Origin: Bilabrum cf. latius
Lineage: Eukaryota; Bigyra: Bicosoecida; Bigyra; Bicosoecida
Reading direction: 5' to 3'
Assembly: GCA_965178125.1 (NCBI GenBank)
Contig: OZ237765.1
Span: 787,505 to 851,504, forward strand
Length of the DNA stretch: 64,000 nt
Positions within the stretch are counted from its first letter, which is position 1; every line of letters begins with the position of its first letter. Shown piece after piece: positions 35,745 through 48,046 of this stretch. Under the pieces are notes generated by a model. It saw nothing but the letters and a program-made list of their open reading frames with translations. It did not search any database and was not told the origin of the DNA. The translations under genes and the position numbers were made by a program.

Positions 35745-38700
35745 ATGCGTCCCGCCATGCGTTCAAGATTCAGTGTAGCTCCGGCTGCCATGAACCGCTG
35801 GAAAATATGTATCTTGCAAATCATGGCAGCGCAAAGCTCGTCACGGTGTGGTCGGTGTGCATCCATCAGGATGAGGAGCGATACTGCAGCTTCGAAACAA
35901 CGAAAGATGGGAGGCCCGCGGCGGAAGTTCCGATTTGCTTTCAGGCCAGACACGGGAGGCATGCAGCGTTGGCAAGACTCCATGAGGCATACTCCGGCGG
36001 AACCCAAGGGGCGCGCCATCGAACTCAGTGACGAGGTGCAGAATGCGCTGGCTCGGAGTGATTTGCGGTCTTTGAGATGGCACCTCAGGGAATTCGAGTC
36101 AATGGGAGTACCAGTGCCGCCGTCTGTATACACTGCCATGCTGTACCGCTTTGCGTCATCCATGCGGACGTTTGAGGCGCAGGCGGGCCACCGGCGCGCT
36201 GTGCAGGAAGGTGTCCGGCCCAACCGGGAAGCCATGGGGGCGATGGTGCTGGCCGCCGCACGAGCAACCTCTTCCCTCCAGCTGGGCATGCTGGCTCGAG
36301 ATGCCGCCCCGGTAGTCTCTGAGACGGGGCAGTCGCGCTTCACAGCGGGGGCGGTGCTCGCAGGCCTGGGCATCCAGGGGGAGGGGGCCTAGGTGGCGGA
36401 GGTGCTGAGGGACCTGAGGGAAGGGCCTAACGGACTGTTGCTGTCCAGCGCAGCCCTCAGCGAGGCCACCCGCTTGCTGCAGATGCAGGCACTGGGCATG
36501 ACCACGGAGAGGAGGCTAATGGGCCTGCAGACCCTGCTGGTGGCGGTGGCGGAGGGGGGAGGGGAGCACGAGGACGAGCTGGGGCACGAGATGGCGGATG
36601 GCGGAGGGGAGATGCAGCCCAGTGATGGAAGCGGGGGAATCGATGGTGGTGGTGTCGAGGACCCGCTGGAGCTTCCGGGCGAAGGGCACGGAGTCCGCCA
36701 GGGCCGGCAGCAGGAGTGGGGGGAGGGGTCAGGGTCAGGCGACTCCGCCTAGGCTAGCTCGCCCGACTCTGGGGCCCACGGAAGCGTTGGGGTCGAGCGG
36801 GAGTCCCCTTCGGTAGATCCTGGCTGGATGCAGGAAGAGGACCTCCGGCCGGGCCTGCTGCAGGTGCGGGCCGGGCTGCCTCCTCTCGCTTGGGACCCCC
36901 TGCGCCGGCTAATGCTCCGTCTTCTCGTGTCAGACCACTCACACACATTGCTGCTAGCTGCGCTGGGTCATCCTGCTGTGCTACTAGCAGCTCCTGCTGG
37001 CACACTGTCGCTGTGTCTGACCGCGTTGGGACACTTGCTGGGGCAGCCGGGCGGGCTCAGCACCCCCATGCGTGCACGCGCGGCGGAGGCAGTGCTGGTG
37101 CTAGAGTCGCTCCTGCAGATGGAAGGGGTTGGACTGGGTGAAGCTGCCGCGGGGGCGTGTCTGGCCGCAGCCGTTCCAGCCTCGGGCAGCGCGGACAACA
37201 GGCCCGCCGCCGAGGGGGGCAGGCGGGGACGCCCGCGTGGATCTGGAGCAGGGGCTAGCCCGCGCGGGCAGCATGACGAGCAGGTATCGAGCCAAGCTCG
37301 TGCCCTCACGGTGCAATAGAAGATGGCTAAACAGGCAGATGCGGTGCGGCGCTTGCTCTGGAAGCTGCACCCGGCTGACAGGCGTGCTGCAGGAGGTCTG
37401 GCGGCCAACGGGCTGCACGAGCCAGCAGCCACTGCCTCGGTGGCTCGCAGGTTGGCCCAGGAGCTGCCTGGGCCCGCAGTGAGGCAGGAGTCGTGCGATG
37501 CCCGAGACAGCGCCGATGCGAGAGTGGGTGCCGAGTCGGCTGGTCCCGGCCTTGAGCCGGCTGTCCCTCCCGAGGTGCCCATCGTGCTCCGCGGTCTGGC
37601 TCGCATCAATCTGGCCCAGTCCCAGCACGGGCTAGCGGCACTGGGGCCCACGCAGGACTGCTCCCTGGGACTGGGGCTGCGAGCCGCGGTTGCCCTTGCG
37701 GTGCACAGGTCTGACGGTGGCCTGGAGGCGCCCTTGCTGGAGGTGCTCTCTAGGGCGGCCGCCTTCGACGTGAGGCTGTCGAGGGAGGATGCCCTGCCGC
37801 TGGCAAGGGCACTCGTGGGGGCCCCTGGGGAAGGCCAAGTTGGCGTGGGGGAGGGAAATGTGAAAGGGGGGGGAGGATCCGAAGGTCGCAGTGAGGGGTC
37901 GCTCGGTGTGGGTTACTACCCGTGGGTGCGGGCTCACGAGTTGAGTGCCCCATCCACCGGTCGATTGGCAGAGGACATGAGGTAGCTGCGAGTGTCGCTC
38001 AGGAACATGGTGGGAGAAGATGACGAGGGAGACTGTAGGAGGGAGTATACGGCAGTGGAGCCGATACGGGGTGCCTAGGACCCGGTGGGGGCTGCTTGGG
38101 CCTCTCTGGATCGGATGGAGCAGGAGGGGCTTCGGGAGCTGCACGAGGATGGGGCATTGGCGCGCGAGCTGGGTGTGGCTCAGAAGGACAGGGATGCCCT
38201 AGATGCCGCCATGCGGCAGCTCGAGGCGCAGCAAAAACTCGAGAGGGGTATCGTGTTGGGTGCCCCGGAGCGCAGCGTGGAGGAGACGGCTGAGCTGCTG
38301 GCAGGACTGCCAGGGCACAGGCTCGCTCGTTTGCTCCTTGTTCTGTGCACCTCCAGAGGAGGGCAGGAGGGGGCTGCGTAGGAGAAAGAGCTGTAGATGA
38401 TGCGAGCAGAGGCAGCGAGGTTGCGCGATGACGAGGGCTAGGAGGGTGTGGAGGAGGGCGATGGCGAGGGGGGCGATGGCTTTGAGGCAGCTTGTGAGGA
38501 CCCGTGGAGAGGGGCTGGTGCCTGGGCCAGCATGCACCCGGTCTGCGCCCGCTATGCCAGCTGCGTGCGCACTGCAGTGCGGCACTAGATCGATGCCTCG
38601 GAGCTGGCCTTTGGGCTGTCTTCAACCCAAGGGGCCGCAAGCAAAACCCCAGACACTGGCACTGGCTAGCCAGTACCGGCAGGCTGCTGCATCGCAAGCA

Positions 38701-39047
38701 ATGAGCCAAGCCCTGCAGCGTCGTCTTCAGGCTTTCCAGCGGGAGCTTTGGCTGCAGCATCCGTGGTATCACACGCGTGGGGCCGGGACGCGACATGTCC
38801 CTCCCCTCTCGGCAGCGGCGGGCAGGTGGGCATCAGGTGGGAGTGCCTGTAGGGAGCATTCGAGCTGCGGCCGCATGCCACCGATAGGGTTGGATCAATC
38901 GGTTTAAGTGACTCCAGTGGCAACAGCGATGCTGTGCTGTAGCTGGGTGATTCCTTCGTGCTGAGCCGAGAGGACGACGAAAGCCTGCAGCTCGACAGCC
39001 CGGCCCTCATCAGGGAGGCCCTCAGGGAGTTTGACTCCAGGCCTTGA
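35745..39047 (+). CDS. Helical-repeat (PPR-like) protein, possibly mitochondrial
   Basis: Single frame from ATG 35745 to TGA 39045, 1,100 residues, passing 12 TAG = Gln codons (36390, 36750, 37317, 37983, 38076, 38379, 38394, 38439, 38586, 38667, 38850, 38940); the standard code would break it into about a dozen fragments. The start is Arg/Ser/Ala-rich without acidic residues (MRPAMRSRFSVAPAAMNRWK), compatible with organelle import. Residues from about 90 on resemble degenerate 35-residue pentatricopeptide repeats (LRWHLREFESMGVPVPPSVY, then EGVRPNREAMGAMVLAA). The rest is Leu/Ala-rich helix with acidic spacers. No named family assigned. Divergent from the NAA25-like gene (120 bp between the starts). 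Confidence 0.6.
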
Positions 39048-39304
39048 GTGCAAGATGAGCCCTCTGCCATATTGTAGAACTACCAGACAGAAGGTTTTGC
39101 ATCAATAATTCAAGCGTTTTCAGCCGAGTGCGTTGTCTAGAGTCTAGACCCTTCCAAAAACGATATTCGTACCCAGCACCAGTTTGTGAGGTACAGATTC
39201 AATCATTAAAATCCGATAAAGCGCTGGCTCTCGCTCGGTGTGCAAGGCGTACAGTGAACCTGGCCTTAGCCTCTCAGGGTAGGTTGCAGTCCTCCAGCTA
39301 GAAC

Positions 39305-41723
39305 ATGAGACTACTTATTATTGGTAAGCTCGCTGCAAGGATTGCCCTGTTCAGTTGGAGCATTATCGTAAATGACGCGCTCGGCTCTGCCTCAGCCCAC
39401 TATATGACTGGTCCTCGCGCGCTTTGACTAGAATTTTTCTTCGCAGGAGTGGCATGTGTAATGCTTTCAGGGCTATCTAGCGTATTCGCTCGCTCCACAG
39501 AAGGTATGGATTGTGCAGAGCAACGGTTCGGCCTTCAAGCTCATTGGCTGCCAATACCAGAGCCATCTTTGATATTTCCGGCTGTCATTATCATTCATTG
39601 CAGGAGCCTATGTAACCCCAGAAATTGTAGAAGGCTCTTCATTAGAGTCGTCAGGACAGGCGTAGCATGAGGGTTACTCGATCGAGCAAAAGATGGCTTA
39701 TTTGAGGAGATTCTTGTAGCACCACACCAGCGACGCATCAGAAGATGGTACCGAAGCTGACTCGTCGCGTGGTGATGAAAACGTGGAAGACGCCACCAGC
39801 GCTAGCGCTCGCCCATCAGATATCCACGCTCGCATCGAGCAGGTGAGAGCCAAATTCGATGAAGCGCTGGCTCCCTCGATCGCTATCGACAGTCCAGAGC
39901 CTAGCGTCATCGGCACCGCTGACTAGAACGTGGTTGAGGAGTATGAGGACTCCACTGAAACGAATGACCTCGCTGCCGAGAGCGAGGCGGCACGAGGGGA
40001 CGACGAGGCCAACCCCATCGGTGGCGGTGAGGATGATAACGAGGGTGCCGATATGATCGACGACGAGCCCAATGAGTTGCCCGAGTTTGACAACGTGGGT
40101 GAGGATGCCGCCGAGGAGCTTTCCTACACGGAGCACGTCGAGACTCCGGACGAGATCAAGTTCGACGAAGAGGCCACTGAGACGGCCGAGGAGGGCGCCG
40201 ATGTGACAGACGACGAGGCCACTGAGACGGCCGAGTTTGCCGAGGAGGGCGCCGATGCCGCCGAGGAGCTTTCCTACACGGAGCATGACGAGACTCCGGA
40301 CGAGATCAAGTTCGACGAAGAGGCCACTGAGACGGCCGAGGAGGGCGCCGATGTGACAGACGACGAGGCCACTGAGACGGCCGAGTTTGCCGAGGAGGGC
40401 GCCGATGCCGCCGAGGAGCTTTCCTACACGGAGCATGACGAGACTCCGGACGAGATCAAGTTCGACGAAGAGGCCACTGAGACGGCCGAGGAGGGCGCCG
40501 ATGTGACAGACGACGAGGCCACTGAGACGGCCGAGTTTGCCGAGGAGGGCGCCGATGCCGCCGAGGAGCTTTCCTACACGGAGCATGACGAGACTCCGGA
40601 CGAGATCAAGTTCGACGAAGAGGCCACTGAGACGGCCGAGGAGGACGCCGATGTGACAGACAATGAGGCGGCTCTGTCCTCGGTGGCCAGCAGTGCCGAG
40701 AAAATGGCTGCCGAGCTGCAGCGCATCGGGTCAAGCAGCGATGCCTCCTCCTCGGCGATGGCTGCTTCTGCAGAGGCCATGAAGGCAGTGGCTGAAAAGA
40801 TGGCGGGTGCTGCGGACCGCGCTGTTGCGACCATTGCGCAGGCAGCTGCCCGTGCCCGTGAGAGCCTGACGGAGGCAGCTAATGAGGAAGAGGAGGCAGC
40901 TGCTCGTGCCCGTGAGATCCTGAATAAGTCAGCACATACGGAGGAAGCGGAGGAAGAAGAAGAAGAAGAGGTGGAGGCAGATGCCCCTGAGAGCCCGAAG
41001 GAGCCAGTATATCTGAACGAAGAGGAGGAGGAGGAGGAAGAAGAGGTGGAGGCAGATGCCCCTGAGAGCCCGAAGGAGCCAGTATATCTGAACGAAGAGG
41101 AGGAGGAGGAAGAAGAAGAAGAGGTGGAGGCAGATGCCCCTGAGAGCCCGAAGGAGCCAGTATATCTGAACGAAGAGGAGGAGGAAGAAGAAGAAGAGGT
41201 GGAGGCAGATGCCCCTGAGAGCCCGAAGGAGCCAGTATATCTGAACGAAGAGGAGGAGGAGGAAGAAGAAGAAGAAGAGGTGGAGGCAGATGCCCCTGAG
41301 AGCCCGAAGGAGCCAGTATATCTGAACGAAGAGGAGGAGGAGGAGGAGGAAGAAGAGGAGGGACTGGACGAGGAGGAGGAAGATGAGGAGGAGGGACTGG
41401 ACGAGGAGGAAGAAGAGGAGGGACTGGACGAGGAGGAGGAAGAGGAGGAGGGACTGGACGAGGATGAGGAAGATGAGGAGGAGGGACTGGACGAAGAAGA
41501 GGAGGAGAAATCCACGTTGGCGTTCGAGGAAGATGAAGAGGAGAAAGACGGTGACGCAGAGGGGCCATCAGAGCAGGCCACCGCAGAGGAGTACGGCGAC
41601 GAGGAGGACGGTGAGGCCGAGGAGGAAACCGAAGTGGCAGACAGTGGGACTGAGTTGCTGCAGAAGCAGTCAGCGGCCCGAAGCAAAATGATGAGGCAGC
41701 GCTGGCTGCGTGGCTCTGAGTGA
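39305..41723 (+). CDS. Secreted acidic repeat protein
   Basis: Three exons: 39305-39323, 39447-39503 and 39604-41723 (TGA). Donors GTAAGC and GTATGG, acceptors TTCTTCGCAG and TTCATTGCAG; both junctions carry one base. The first two exons encode a clear signal peptide (MRLLIIGVACVMLSGLSSVFA). TAG = Gln at 39663, 39717 and 39924. The mature protein (about 710 residues) is extremely acidic: four 50-residue repeats (40104 to about 40670), an Ala/Ser/Glu helix, five repeats of VEADAPESPKEPVYLN followed by Glu runs, then GLDEEEE repeats. No family recognised. Its composition suits calcium binding, as in extracellular matrix, ER lumen or mineral-associated proteins; no KDEL/HDEL ending is present. 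Confidence 0.65.
40104..40670 (+). repeat. 150-bp coding tandem repeat
   Basis: Four units starting at 40104, 40254, 40404 and 40554, nearly identical in nucleotide sequence, encoding 50 residues each with the core EELSYTEHDETPDEIKFDEE. Near-identity at synonymous sites points to recent expansion or gene conversion. Confidence 0.95.
40953..41340 (+). repeat. Coding repeat VEADAPESPKEPVYLN plus poly-Glu
   Basis: Five units of about 70-80 bp. Each has the invariant 16-residue core followed by a Glu run whose length varies by GAG/GAA slippage. Confidence 0.95.
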
Positions 41724-41808
41724 TGTGGAAGTGTGACAGTTGTGGGTTGCAGTCTCAAAGTCTTGCTGGATTAATGTGCACCTGCCTACTGTAGTAGGTC
41801 CTGGCTGG

Positions 41809-42647
41809 TCACTTTGAGCCCCTCCGCTCCACCCCCGCCTCAATATCAACCTCACGAGGTGCAGACCCATCTACCATGCTTCGTGAACCCGGTGAGCAGC
41901 GACCACTAAATGTGCTGGCACCGCTGCCAGTCCGTCCACCAACGGACTGTTGAGCTAGACCTCTCTCTGTTCCACCACTGGCAGTCGGTGAAAGACAGCA
42001 TGCGATCTAAATAGCCTACTTTCCAAAAGATGATACTACCGAGCCATAGGGTTCCAATTGGCGTCGCAAGTACACGAGAAGGACAGTAAGCAGACCTGAC
42101 GAAGCAAGAACCACCACTTGGTGTACCGCAACAACATGGTCGAGCTTGCTGGTAGCTTTCCCAATACCAAGCAAACCAAGTGGGATCTTTGATAGACCGC
42201 TATAGACTCCGGCAAACGCCAGTGCTGGGCTGCCAAACAAAACACCAGAGATGGAAAGTGCCCACGCGAGAGCGAGAACTCCATATGAGCTCAGCAGTTG
42301 GATTCCGCAGCAGTGATGCCAGGCATGCTATAGCATCGACATGCAAACGAGTGCTCCTGCCAACTGCCATCTCTGCTGAATGGAAATCCTCAGCAGATAA
42401 GCAAGCACACCCCAAACAATAACCTCCCGAATCAGGTCGATCATGATATTGGCAGCGGCTACGCAAGATTTTAGGTCAAAATATAATAGGCCGGCATGCT
42501 TGGGATGCTCAACTTGCCTGTGGCGGCATGCCTGCACTTGTCGTTTCGTCTGAACCGGAAATAAATTCCCCAAAAGCACAAGCACGGCACTGCATCAGGA
42601 ATTTGGACCCCGCAAGGTTGTTTAACTCTGATGCAAAATGTGATCAT
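41809..42647 (-). CDS. Small multi-pass membrane protein, unknown
   Basis: Proposed exons 42647-42518 and 42458-41809 (TGA 41811-41809). The intron (59 bp) has a GC-AG type donor (CAG|GCAAGT) and TTGCGTAG acceptor, with matching phase. Without it the frame still opens at about 42585 and contains an ATG at about 42447. TAG = Gln at 42328, 42016 and 42007. About five hydrophobic segments are visible (EVIVWGVLAYLL, LAGALVCMSML, YGVLALAWALSISGVLFG, LAFAGVYSGL, VVVLASSGLLTVLLVYL), followed by a Gly/Ser-rich tail. Family not recognised. Confidence 0.5.
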
Positions 42648-42672
42648 CCCGCTGTTCACTTCTGATATTCAA

Positions 42673-45600
42673 TTACTTGACGCCGCCACGCCGACTCCGT
42701 CCGCGTCGCCCAGTGCCAATCTTGGAGGCCGATGAAGCGGGCCCTTCAGAACCCTCGCTTCGGCCCGAAGTGGCCCCTGGTTCCCCGGGAGGCGCCCAGT
42801 CCCGTCCACTACCATCAACATCGGAGGACCCTCGATTTGTTTCCCTGTTCGACGCGGACTCGTCCTCGTCCTTCCGCTCCAAAGCCCCTCCCACGACTGC
42901 CTCCTGCTCCTGCTCCTCCTCCTGCTCCTGCTCCTTGCCGAAGGATGCCGCAGTGCCGAGGCCATGCCCGGCCGCGCCGCCGTTCCTGACCCCCGCATGC
43001 CCATTCCTACTTAAAAATTCACCGCCAGCGCCATTGCCATTACCACTACTGGCCATTGCTGGGCCCCGGCCTGCACGGCCACTGCCACTGCCACTGCCAC
43101 TGCCACTGCCACTGCCACTGCCACTGCCACTGCCACTGCCACTACCAGAGGCAGAGGTGGGACTCAGCCCCCCGCGTTCCACCGATGCTCCGGAAGGCCC
43201 CTCCCGGGGTGTAGAGCCCCCGGAGAGAGAGGTGCGGGAATGAGACCCGCTGCTGGAAGCTGCAAGCTTGCGCCCAGGGACCGACACACTGCCAGCACTG
43301 GATCCTGCACCGGCCTCCGGAGCCGAGGGCCCGTGAGACTCTGCGTGCTCACCCCTGCGCTTGAGTGGCGGCTGCACCACGAGACTGGCGGCAGTGCGGC
43401 TTGCTGCAAGTGTGTGCGGGGATGCATGGCTCTTCGCGGCACGGCGCGGGGGGCCCTGAGGCGCGGGTGCCCTTGGCGAGTGGCTCGCGGGAGGGGCTGT
43501 GGATGCCAGCGGGGGCTCCTAAGACGGTGCGGGGGAAGTCGCCGCTGCCCCAACCCCTGCTCCTGCATCTGCTCCTGTTCTTGCTCTTGCGCCTGCTCTT
43601 GCCCCTGCTCGCGAAGGGGAGGCGCGCCGAGGTCTTGGGGGGGTGGAAGGCGTACCTGACGAGGAAGAGGAGGAGGGGGGGGGCCTCCCAGTGAGGATAC
43701 CGCCGTCTATCGTGACATCGCCCCCCGAGCCTGCTGCTCCTGCCGAGCCGGCTGATGCCCCCACCCCAGCACCGACCGGCAGCAGGCTCGGAAGCGACCC
43801 CGACACGCCACCACCGAGCTTGGACGCCCCCGCCCCCGCCCCCGCCTGCCGCTCCCTCGCTGCTGCCCTCTCCAGCGCCCACTCCCGGTCCCGTCTCGGT
43901 GAGGGCCCCACTGCACGACCGGGCCCCGTCGGTGCCCTGCTCCCGGAGTCCATAAAGTCCATTTCTGTCTGCATTTCCCCAGCGCCCCCGCTGTCCTGCC
44001 GAAAGAAAGCAGCCTGTGCGCCTTGCATCCCCACTGCCCGCGCTGCAGCAGAACCCGCCCCAGCGCTTGAAGCGGCCCCGGGGCGCCGCTGCACCGGCGC
44101 GGGCTGCGCGACGGAGTGCCCCGCCCGCACGTGCGGCGAGGGCCTGGGGTCGAAGAGAGACACCCCGGGGCCCGCCAGTTCCATGGCTGCCGCAGTGGGG
44201 GAGGCCGAGTGGCCCCTGCTCGCCCCCTGTTTGACCACCTCCACGGGGGAGCTGCGCCTGGAGGCGAAGGGAGACGGCGGGCTCTGCAGTGGAGCGCCAG
44301 TGCCCCACGCCTCCTCATGCCAGCCGCCACCACCAGCGCCTCGGCGCACCGCACTCCCAGCTGGCAGGGCTGCGGCCGGGCCCCTGGGAGCGTCCCAGTC
44401 CACAAGCCCCCAGCCCCCAACCGCCCCGGCCCCGGCACCGGGGCTACCTCTCGGATCCGGCCGCATGGCCGCGTACCGGTCCGCGGCCGCAGTGGCCCCG
44501 TGGGAGGTGGCAGAGCGAGCCTGTGCATGCGCAGCGAATGCGCCCGCCACCTGACCCGAAGGGCCCCCGACCGCGTGTGCAGCGCCCAGCTGGGGCCGGC
44601 GGGTCGCCACGTTCTCCTGCCCGCGCCCGAACGCAGCGCCGGCCCCTTCCACCCCTCCTGTCCTTCCGCGCGATCGCGCGCTGCGGCTGCGACTCGCGCC
44701 CGCCACTGAAGACCCGGAGTCATATCCGTTGACCAGCTGGTGGGCAGACCCGAGGCCCTCCTCCCTCGCGAGCGAAGAGGCGCCGGCCTCGCTGGCAGGG
44801 GACGCTCGGCTGCGGGCTCCGCTGCCGGCCGACCGGCGCCCATCGGGCACGGGGGACAGGCCCCGAGGACTGCTGGACGCAGTGCCTGCCATGGGCCTCG
44901 CAGCACGCTCGGCGGCCTCTGGCAGCTCGCCCTGCCCCTGCCTGAGAAAGGAGCCGCGCTAGCTGCTGCGGGCCGGGCCAGCCACCGGCAGGTCGTGCAG
45001 CGGCCCATCGTCCGAGTGGCGAGTGCCCGGTGCGGCTCCGAACGCTCGCGCGGCGTGCACCCTAGGCGTCTCCCTCGTGCCAGCCAGCGTGCGGCGCGCG
45101 GAGGGATACTCTTCTGCGGGCGCGCTCCACCGCGCCTTCTTGCCCTGTCCCGTGGACCGCCAGACCCCCTCCATGTCCATGCCTGCCTCGTCCTAGTCCT
45201 CGTCCTCGGTCATATCGCCCCCGTGCAGACCCTCTCTATGCCTGGGCGGCAGCTGGGAAGCGCGTACGATGTCGTGCGCCTCCACGCCTACGACTGCGTC
45301 CCGCCAGGCATCCAGGCCCCCGAGTTGCGGATCCGATGTGCCCACCGATGCCCCGGCAGCCCCCAGCGCCGGGGCGCCTTGCACTCGCCTGGCCACGTTG
45401 TCTGCCGCTCCACGGGGGGGCTCCTCGGTCGACCCAGCCCGGGTACTTTGCGCGCGTACAGCCGCGCGGTAGCTGGGCATGGCCCTGGGCAGGCCCTCCC
45501 TATGCCTATTTCCCCGCACCATGCGCAGCCTTGAGACCTTGCTGCGGCGGGGGCTCTCGCTGCGGACGAAGGAGGGGAATCGCCCGCGCCGATTGCCGCC

Positions 45601-47391
45601 TCGGGTGCTGCTGCTCTGGGAGCTCCCTTCCCCGCCCCACGACTCGGCCGCTCGAGAAGAGGCCGGACCACGCCTCGAGGGCGCGGCAGCTTGCCGGTTC
45701 TACCTGTCTCTAGCGTCCTTTCGCTTGAACACGCGTCCCTCCAAGTCAGGTGCCCCCCTCGGCGGCCCCATCACGCCGAACCCTCGCCCCTGCTGCAGAG
45801 GATCCTCGTCCCCGTGTGACTGAGGCTGCTGCCGCTGCCGCTGCTGCTGCTGCGAGTACTGATCTTCTTGGCGCTGGCCATGCCCGCGGCCCCGCCTCTT
45901 CCTGCTGCGGCCGTTGGACCCTGCCCGCTCCCCCTCGACCTCCTCCCACGGTCCACCTGCTGCGTGTGCCTCAGGCCCCCGCTCATGCTTCTGCTCCTGC
46001 TCCTGCTCCTCCCCCACCACGCGCCACTGCCCCTCAAAGCCATTTTTCTCTCCTCTACCATCCCTTGTCCCCCCCTCCCGCATGCCCGCCTCTTCGATGC
46101 CCCAGCTCTGCATCTGGTGCAGCCCGGCAAGCCCCGAACGGCTCCCCGCCTCCCTGGCAGCCCGGGCCGCGTCATGCATGGACACCGCCTGCCCCGGCGA
46201 GACGCCGTCCATTCCCCGCTGGCTCGCGACAACGACCTCCTATCGGTCCCCGGCTGCATCCTCCGCCAGCTCTTCTTCCTGCGACTCCTCCTCGAGCGCC
46301 CTCCACGCCGCCTTGGGCAGAGATCGGAGCCTCGCCGCAACTGCCAGCACCTCCAGCGGGGACACCTCACCGACTACACGCCGGTGCTAGGGCTTGGTGC
46401 TAGCACTTGCACCTGCCTGACTCTTCTCTGCTAGCCACTGGGCGCGCAGAGCCGCTCGGGTACTCACCTCCGCAGGCTACTGTGCCCTGGCTCTTGCCCT
46501 GCCGGCAGCCGCCACCACAGCCTGGGCCATCCTGAGAAGAGCCCTGCCCGCCTCCGAGGTGGGCAACGCATCGCCTCCCGACAGGCAAGGGACCGGTCGG
46601 AAATGTCTCCTTTTCCCGGGCCCTGCTTGGGCGCTGCCCAGCTGCACCGGGCGGCCGCGGGGCCGTGCCGCCTGTGGCGCTGCGCCGGCATCCAGCATGC
46701 CAGTGTGCAGGCCCCGCGCCCCCCTCGCCCGCGATGCTCGACCCCCTCCCGCTCCCCCCAGCGAGTGCACAGATCGCCCCGCGACCGACCCGGCGTACGA
46801 ACTCGCCCCCTTCGGCCCGCCCCCCACCCTAGACGGCGATGAGCCCCTGAGTTTGCGCATGAGTGCCACAGGCAGCGCAATGAGGCCCTGTGTCAGCGGG
46901 CCCTCGGGCAGCACGGCCACTGTCGTGTGGCACTGCCGGCAGCACCAGCACCTGTCCCCACTGGGGACCAGCCGCTGGCCTCCACTTGCCGCTGGATGCC
47001 TCGAGGAGGAGGAGGACGAGGACGAGTACACGACGGCTTGCTGCAGGTGCTGGGGCCCGCTCGCACCCGCCCCTGAGCCCGAGCCGTGCATGCTGCAATG
47101 GCGCCTATGAGCCATCATGACTGCCAAGTCACGCGCGATGTAGGGCGAGGACGAAGAGGACTTGGCTCTGCGCCAGGGGTCCGTTGAGCCCTGAACAGCG
47201 TGGGAATCGCCTGTGGACGTTCGTGCGGGCAGAGCCAGGCCGCGCAAGTCTTTCGGTGCTAGCACCAGGACAACTGGATCGGCTGGAACGCACGCTTGCA
47301 AACAAATGGGGCTGGCATGGCACCGACAGCGAACCTCAACCCAGACCCTCGGCTGCGACTGGACCAAATCATGCTAAAAAGGTCTAATCAT
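42673..47391 (-). CDS. Very long low-complexity (Gly/Ser/Ala/Arg-rich) protein
   Basis: A single frame stays open from about ATG 47391 to TAA 42675-42673 (1,572 residues) if TAG is Gln at 47374, 46477, 46387, 46240, 45700, 45193, 44959 and 43519. All pieces are in the same frame. Composition is disordered: Gly/Ala/Ser/Arg, an EQEQE region and a (Ser-Gly)n run. Short possibly ordered segments are VSPLEVLAVAARLRSLPKAA and LEEESQEEELAEDAA. No domain recognised. ATG 47117 (MMAHRRHC) is an alternative start. An intron inside the upstream 300 bp cannot be excluded. Confidence 0.5.
43068..43143. repeat. CCACTG hexamer microsatellite
   Basis: About twelve copies of a TGCCAC hexamer. On the minus strand it encodes a (Ser-Gly)n run inside the low-complexity protein. 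Confidence 0.9.
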
Positions 47392-48046
47392 GCTAGGGAC
47401 CTTCCCAACGCAAATAGAATTAAGTTGGTTATAGTAGTATTCCTCCAGTCGTCTGTCGGTAACTCTAGTAACGCTGCGATGCAGAAAAGTACCAAGGGAT
47501 GAGTTTGGTGAGTCTGCGTTCAGATCGGTGTACCCCTTGCATGCACCCTGAAATGCACGGCTCGACAAACCACTTCGACTAGAATCGGAACGGCAACGAC
47601 TGCGAACTATGAGGCATTTCACTACTTAATTCGAGCCAGCCTCGCCTCTTCCATAAATCTGTGATGCAACTGAACGTCTCACCTGGTAACTTCTCCAAGC
47701 TGCACACCGGGCCATGTGCATTTATAAAATTCACCAAGCTAAAGCCTATGACCGGGACTGGAGCTAAACAAGGTGCCCATGTTACCTAGTACGCGGCACG
47801 AAGTCCAGGCGAGGGGCGCTGCAAGCCCTGCGACTCTCTGATCGATACACCACCACTACTGCGGGAGACACTCCCTGAATATCTGTTTTGTGACACAAAA
47901 CGATAAATGGGGGCCACCGCGAGGCCTGTAATCCACGATACAGGGCAAAATCTGGAACCCCATGTTTTTGCGACCTAAACGACATTTGGTTACAACCGCT
48001 GTTCAGGTTCGTTGCGGCACCTCGCTGTTTGCAAATTAAGGCTAAT
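47392..48046. other. Divergent intergenic region
   Basis: 655 bp of lower GC between the low-complexity gene (minus) and CFAP418 (plus). No convincing open frame, RNA gene or repeat seen. Presumed promoters of both. Confidence 0.5.

Noticed and set aside
40574-41758. Minus-strand poly-Ser open frame
   Set aside because: It is the antisense of the Glu-rich repeats of the secreted acidic protein.
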